Under the pieces are notes generated by a model. That model was not told where the DNA came from, searched no databases, and saw only the letters and a list, made by a program, of their open reading frames with translations. Below, in pieces: positions 59,140-64,000 of a stretch of DNA of 64,000 nt. Origin of the DNA: Hyposmocoma kahamanoa (lineage: Eukaryota > Arthropoda > Insecta > Lepidoptera > Cosmopterigidae); the NCBI RefSeq assembly GCF_003589595.1, contig NW_020653397.1, forward strand, positions 594,880-658,879, given 5' to 3'. Position numbers and translations under genes: made by a program. Every line of letters begins with the position of its first letter. The stretch's first letter is position 1.

Positions 59140-60225
59140 CACCGTTTAGACGTGAGGATAATTGGATATTTCAGTTGAATGTTGACTGTACTTTATTATA
59201 ATAAGGAGAGGTATACAATGTGGGCAACGCTTGAACTTTGGGATTGTAATAATTATGTGTACTTAACATTTTAGTACGTTTACTAAATTATATTCGAACA
59301 TTGTTAGAATCACGGAAATTTATTTGGTCTGTGGTTTGAATCCAATCGGAAGTTGATATTTGTTGTACATATTGTATTTATGTTTTAATTAATCATGTTA
59401 TGGTGCTAATGTAAAGACTATTTGAACATCAATAAAATTGATTAATCCCACTTCTGATTTTTTCATTTTAAAATTCAAAATGGTGGAATCGAAAATGCAC
59501 ACATCAAGTGTCTAGGGATCAAGCACGTCTTTGCCAATAACTGAAAATCAGGTCTTTTGTGAATTTTATAATTTGAATTTGAAAATGACAAAAAAATATG
59601 AATGTTATCACTCACCCACCCGCTCAGTCGCTCACTCACCCGCCCCCTCTTTTGCAATTACAATTAATTGCGACGTTGCAATTGATTTTAATTGATTAAC
59701 GCCCAACACTGGCGGTGGTGACGTAACGAGAGTGTGATTGCGATGTCGATACTGTGACGCGATCTTTTATAGTATACCTAATTTTTTTATTCAGTACGAG
59801 TTATTATGGGAAAAAGGAGATGTGAACTAAAATTCACCAAAATTATGAAGACTAATAAATCTGGATATGGTCTAAGATTACGCTAGAAAGATTTTGGAAA
59901 GGTTCACTATATTCTTGCAAATATGAAGTCACAATTGGAATCACACTTTAATTACGAACGAATAGTATTTCCATTCTTCTCTATCTATTTATTAATAAAC
60001 CTTCTATATTCCATATTGGTGGTCTTTCAAAAACTGCTGAAATGATTTCCTCCTACGACATCTATCTCCAAATTTGATTGGTCGAAAAATAAGCATGGGT
60101 AGGCAACAAGACGTCACTATGACTATTCGAACGCGCATTCACCCCTCGACCCTCGTGTAGGTACCGCCGCCCGCATCGGTGTGTCCCCATCACGCCGCTG
60201 CCGTCTGCTGCCGTCCAGTTTGCAG
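59140..60225. other. Spacer, no genes seen
   Basis: AT-rich with a GC-richer end (60130-60225). Short frames do not resemble known proteins. Confidence 0.45.
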
Positions 60226-60230
60226 CCTAA

Positions 60231-60672
60231 GGGCGCGTTCTCATTACGTCGTAATGTTTTATTTATCGTTGGACGATTGTCGCGTCTAACCTGTTGCCAT
60301 ATCACGACTATCTGTCGTGACTGTGTCGTGGATGTTTAATTTATCGTTAAACGACTGTCGTGTCTAACTGTTCCCACTAGATCGTGACGACAATTTATCA
60401 GTTCACGGCAGCCGCCCTGTCGTTTGCACGGCAGAATCGTTTGAAGCTGCGATTATCTGTAGTCACATTTTTATCGTGAGGTTTTATTTATCGTCGGACG
60501 ACTGGCGTTCTAGCTCTTCCCATAGTCACGACAGTCTGTCGTCGTAACGTCAAAAAAGTTGTGAACGACGATTAATAATGTTGTACTATACGTGAGCAAC
60601 TTCATTTAAATATACAAGGAAGTCACGACATTTTAAACTACACGACTGTCGTTACGATATTGAGAACGGTCC
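60231..60672. repeat. Foldback repeat with iterated TTATTTATCGT motif
   Basis: Ends GGGCGCGTTCTCATTACGTC and (complement) GGACCGTTCTCAATATCGTA are inverted repeats. Inside, TTTATCGTTGGACGA-like units occur at about 60263, 60341 and 60489, and TATCTGTCGTGAC / ACAGTCTGTCGTCG appear in both directions. Shares its left end and words with 40163-40385. Confidence 0.65.
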
Positions 60673-61079
60673 GTGAGTGAGGAGAGAAAGGATCTACTTT
60701 TAAATTTATAAGCGTGATAATAAAAGGACACAGTGTAAAAAATAAGACCTTTATTAATACATTGCATTAAAATTATCAATTATTACCTATACCGAAACCA
60801 ATGTACAAAACGTTCATGAGACAAGGTGACGGATGGCGCCTTCTGTCACTAATAAAAACGTACTCCGTATGGAGCGAGAGGTCATTTTACATTAGTACAA
60901 GATTTTATTAACACAGCGACCAGTTATAGTTGACGCTGTTAATGTAAATGCAAATCTCTTTTGTCGTAGTCTTAATTGGTTAGAATATACCAGATTAAGT
61001 GGATTTCTTATCGCTTGACTTTCTTTTTTAATTTTATGACGTTAAATCCTTTACTTCCAATTTCGAGCTCAAGTCGCAC

Positions 61080-61240
61080 CTTAGATGTAAGAAGGCCACA
61101 TCAGCAAAATGACAACATTTCAGGAGAGAGAGTATTAAAGATTCTAAAAAGGAAAGTAGTCGGATAGGTTTTTTATGCTTAAAAAGGAGTTATAAATTTC
61201 ACATATACATAATTTGTTTCATGTAGTTTGTTTATTTTTC
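61080..61240 (+). repeat. Short dispersed repeat
   Basis: GAAGGCCACATCAGCAAAAT, GACAACATTTCAGGAGAGAG, ending AATTTGTTTCATGTAGTTTG. Matches 43108-43245. Confidence 0.55.
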
Positions 61241-61249
61241 GATTCCTCC

Positions 61250-64000
61250 AATATGATCACTACGCCAAATTATTTTTTAAACACATTCTGTTTTTATTTC
61301 TTTCTATTCACAAAATTAATTTTTTCTTTTTTTTTTTCGGATTTAGTTTTTTGTCTCTTAATTTGTTTTTCCCACAAAACTGGAGGTATCGTTTGATGAC
61401 ACTTTCACGTTATAGAAGCACTTTTGATGCAACATACAAAGTTTACGAAGTCAACTGGAAAAGCTGTAAGTAGTGATTTTTTGGGTGATCTTTTTTTATT
61501 TACAGCTTTATTTTAACGAGACAGAGAGCGGCCTAGATCAAGATTAAATTTGGACACTAGTCTTCCATACCCAAAGCTCAATGTAAGAACATTTACTTTT
61601 TATATTTTGTTAGTTTTTGGGAGATAGCATATAATTATTATTTTAAGTTCCCATCTTTCATATTTACCTAGCTATGCTAAAGTCGTATTTGATGTCTTGA
61701 AAGCTGACCACAGAACGAAAGAGCTGTGCTGCTGAAACTGCTGAACCACTCTCTCGTAGTAATCAACATCAACAAAGAAACTGAAAATGACTTAAAAATG
61801 AAATTTATATACGTAAAAATCAGAGACGTACTTTTTCTTTGATTCCTTAATTTTTCCATAGAAGACAAAATAGTTATTAGTATTATAATAATGATTGGTA
61901 TAATGTAAATTTTTGCAAATGTACAGAAACCGGCAGACATCTTGAACAATGACCTTGAGTGCGCAATTTAGGTCCCTTTGATGCTGGGTGCGGGTAGCGA
62001 CGGCGGGAGAATACCGTATTGAGCGCGCGATTGGTTAAATCAGTCGATACTTGCCTCCGGCACTGTGTCTGTGTCCCGGCTAAAGTCGCGCGCATTAAGC
62101 TTTACTTTTTACATATTCCCAGAAAGACAACAAAAATATAAACATATCATAAGCAAAACCCGTCCTCCGCCACCGCACCACTGAACGGTGACTGTAAATA
62201 ACATGCGTATCTTCAGACAGCTGGCTTTTTTCTATCGAGACGCCGAAGCTTTGTGGTTATAAAACTGTGAAGTTTAGTTAAGTTTGAATGATTAGTGTTT
62301 GAACGCAATCTTTGTAACTAAGTTATTAAGTTTTGCTTTAGTATATTTATTGTTAAAATTGTGGGTAAAAAATCACAATTTTAGAAATAGGTACACACTA
62401 GTAGTAAAAGTTATCTAATACATTTCATATTAGATATATATTGAAATTAATGAAACATTTGCATTATCTTGAAATCAGAATTTGTTATTTTTGGCATCCC
62501 CACTGAAAACACTCAACTTCTCCCAGATAAATAATTTCGTCTTTAAATAACCGCCATCTTTAATTTGTGGATCACGTAACGGGTCAAAAAACTATGTTCA
62601 TTATTAGAAATCGGAATCCTTTAAAATAAGCTCCGCCCACGTCCCTCATACGAATGGTCGCTTGCTGCTGCTTGCGTCATTCGGTAGATGGGGCGTGTGT
62701 AAAGTTTTACAAATGATTGCAGAGGTGTAGTGCGGTAAGAGGAGCCCCAATGCACAAGGTTATTTGGTCGGGGAAGCTCCTTAAAATATTTATTTTGGAC
62801 GATAGTGTCCGTGCGCCGATTTTCGTTTTATTTTTTGCTCAAGGTGTTTGTCGGTTTCTGTAAGTACTGCTTCACAAAAAGAGATTTTACACATCTAACT
62901 TTCAAGTAGGTTTGGCACTATGCTGAAGTACGGGCCTGCTTAAAACGGTGCGGTATATGATTAGTAAAGGATTTGCTAAAGGTGGTACTTGTTGTATAGG
63001 AACTCTGTGACAGAGGGCGCCTACGACAGTCGCAGGCTTATGGCACTACAATAGATAACACAATTAGAAACAATCCTCTGTAAACATTGCTTAGCGTACG
63101 AGCTTACCGGCTTGAGCCCTTACCTAAAACATAGAATACATACGTAATAGATACCTTGCAGCAAGTAAACAAAACTAAAAGAAGAAACTTCAATTTTTTC
63201 ATAAGTCGTGTTTTTTTTTAATTTGTAATTCACAACCACCATTTTAGAATACAAAAGGGGAAAAAACAACGTGAAGTGTCACTATGACTAGTTAACAAAT
63301 TACGTTAGTAAGCTGCCCGTTTAAACTAAAAAATCGTACAAGGCATCTATTAAACAAACAAAAAAACAGATAACTTACGTCTAACGGATTTTTAAAAAAG
63401 GGTAAACGCACCACCCTACTTACATTACAACAAACACCTAAAACAAATGTTAATACTCGTTATTTTATCGAGACATCTATAGGTGCGGATACCCTATGAT
63501 AATTTTAATGTTTTGTAACGAACACTACGATCTTACCACAGATTCTTTTTTATCTGAAAACATTTAGCTTCCTTTTCGGAGAACAACTACTTCAAAAAAA
63601 GTCTGTGTTAAAACCTTTTGGTCACGACATCGCACGGGCCGGCGAGAATAAATAATGTTAAAACATTTTTAACACATTATAAAACTACCCTAATTTTAAG
63701 TGAGAATTGAGCATACGGCCAGCGTGACGTTTATAGTTGACCAATAAGTTGGCAGCACTTAAAATAAGCTTCGCTCCCGTTGGTTGTTGTTGACAAAAAT
63801 AGAACAATTTTGAAACAATTCCGAGAGCCGATTGGTCGGTTATTGCCCAATAAGCGTGTTAACAGAGTGTGCTGGCGCACTTTTTAAACCTTGTTTTTAA
63901 TTAATAGTGAAGTGAATTAAAAATAAAGTAAACCATTACTATAAGCTAAAATATACTAAAAAAACATCATGATTAAGGACATTAAAAATTCTTTTAACAA
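61250..64000. other. Right-end spacer, possible promoter-like segments
   Basis: No coding sequence or RNA gene was recognised. 62640-62860 and 63715-63870 are richer in CpG. The latter has two inverted CCAAT words (GATTGGTCGG about 63832, GCCCAATAAG about 63845). TTTCTGTAAGTACT (about 62855) could be a donor of an untranslated exon. These are weak hints of a gene beginning to the right of the window. Confidence 0.3.

Noticed and set aside
61883..62095. 70-codon minus-strand frame rich in Arg
   Set aside because: No recognisable domain, no splice partners, and no neighbouring support.
1..64000. CRISPR array, operon or prophage
   Set aside because: No regularly spaced direct repeats and no bacterial-type gene clusters; all coding sequence is intron-split eukaryotic or transposon-derived.

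Overview
The window looks like nuclear DNA of an insect, most likely a moth or butterfly. It is AT-rich, genes are split by canonical GT/AG introns, and the introns and intergenic spaces are packed with non-LTR elements, tRNA-derived SINEs, mariner and many miniature inverted-repeat elements of types common in Lepidoptera. No bacterial, CRISPR or phage features were seen. The species cannot be named from this sequence.

Four host genes can be assembled by joining exons at splice sites with matching phase. (1) 4340-7446, minus: the 5' half of a lamina-ancestor / phospholipase B-like gene; the rest lies left of the window. (2) 12058-19715, minus: a complete six-exon FAST-kinase/RAP-domain gene (FASTKD family) with a mitochondrial-type leader. 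(3) 34530-38222, plus: a three-exon FKBP-like TPR co-chaperone resembling FKBPL. (4) 42299-57612, plus: atlastin (atl), eleven coding exons, complete except for a 10-N assembly gap at the start of exon 6.

Between them: 1-3120 is a degraded non-LTR retrotransposon cut by the window edge; 20156-24270 is a degraded I/LOA-group element with ORF1, endonuclease, RT and RNase H remains and a (TAA)n tail; 25968-33117 is a broken, multi-intron THAP/P-element-like transposase gene. The right end (57.7-64 kb) holds stacked repeats and no recognisable coding sequence.

The host genes do not form an obvious pathway: lysosomal/secreted hydrolase-like protein, mitochondrial RNA factor, co-chaperone and ER-fusion GTPase. 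The unusual content is in the repeats. One family carries a tRNA-like core between long inverted arms (best copy 44236-44440). A MITE family has four copies with 8-bp target duplications, and one copy lies 43 bp before an atl splice acceptor. A dispersed repeat supplies the C-terminal codons and stop of the FASTKD gene. Several foldback and perfect palindromic structures are also present.
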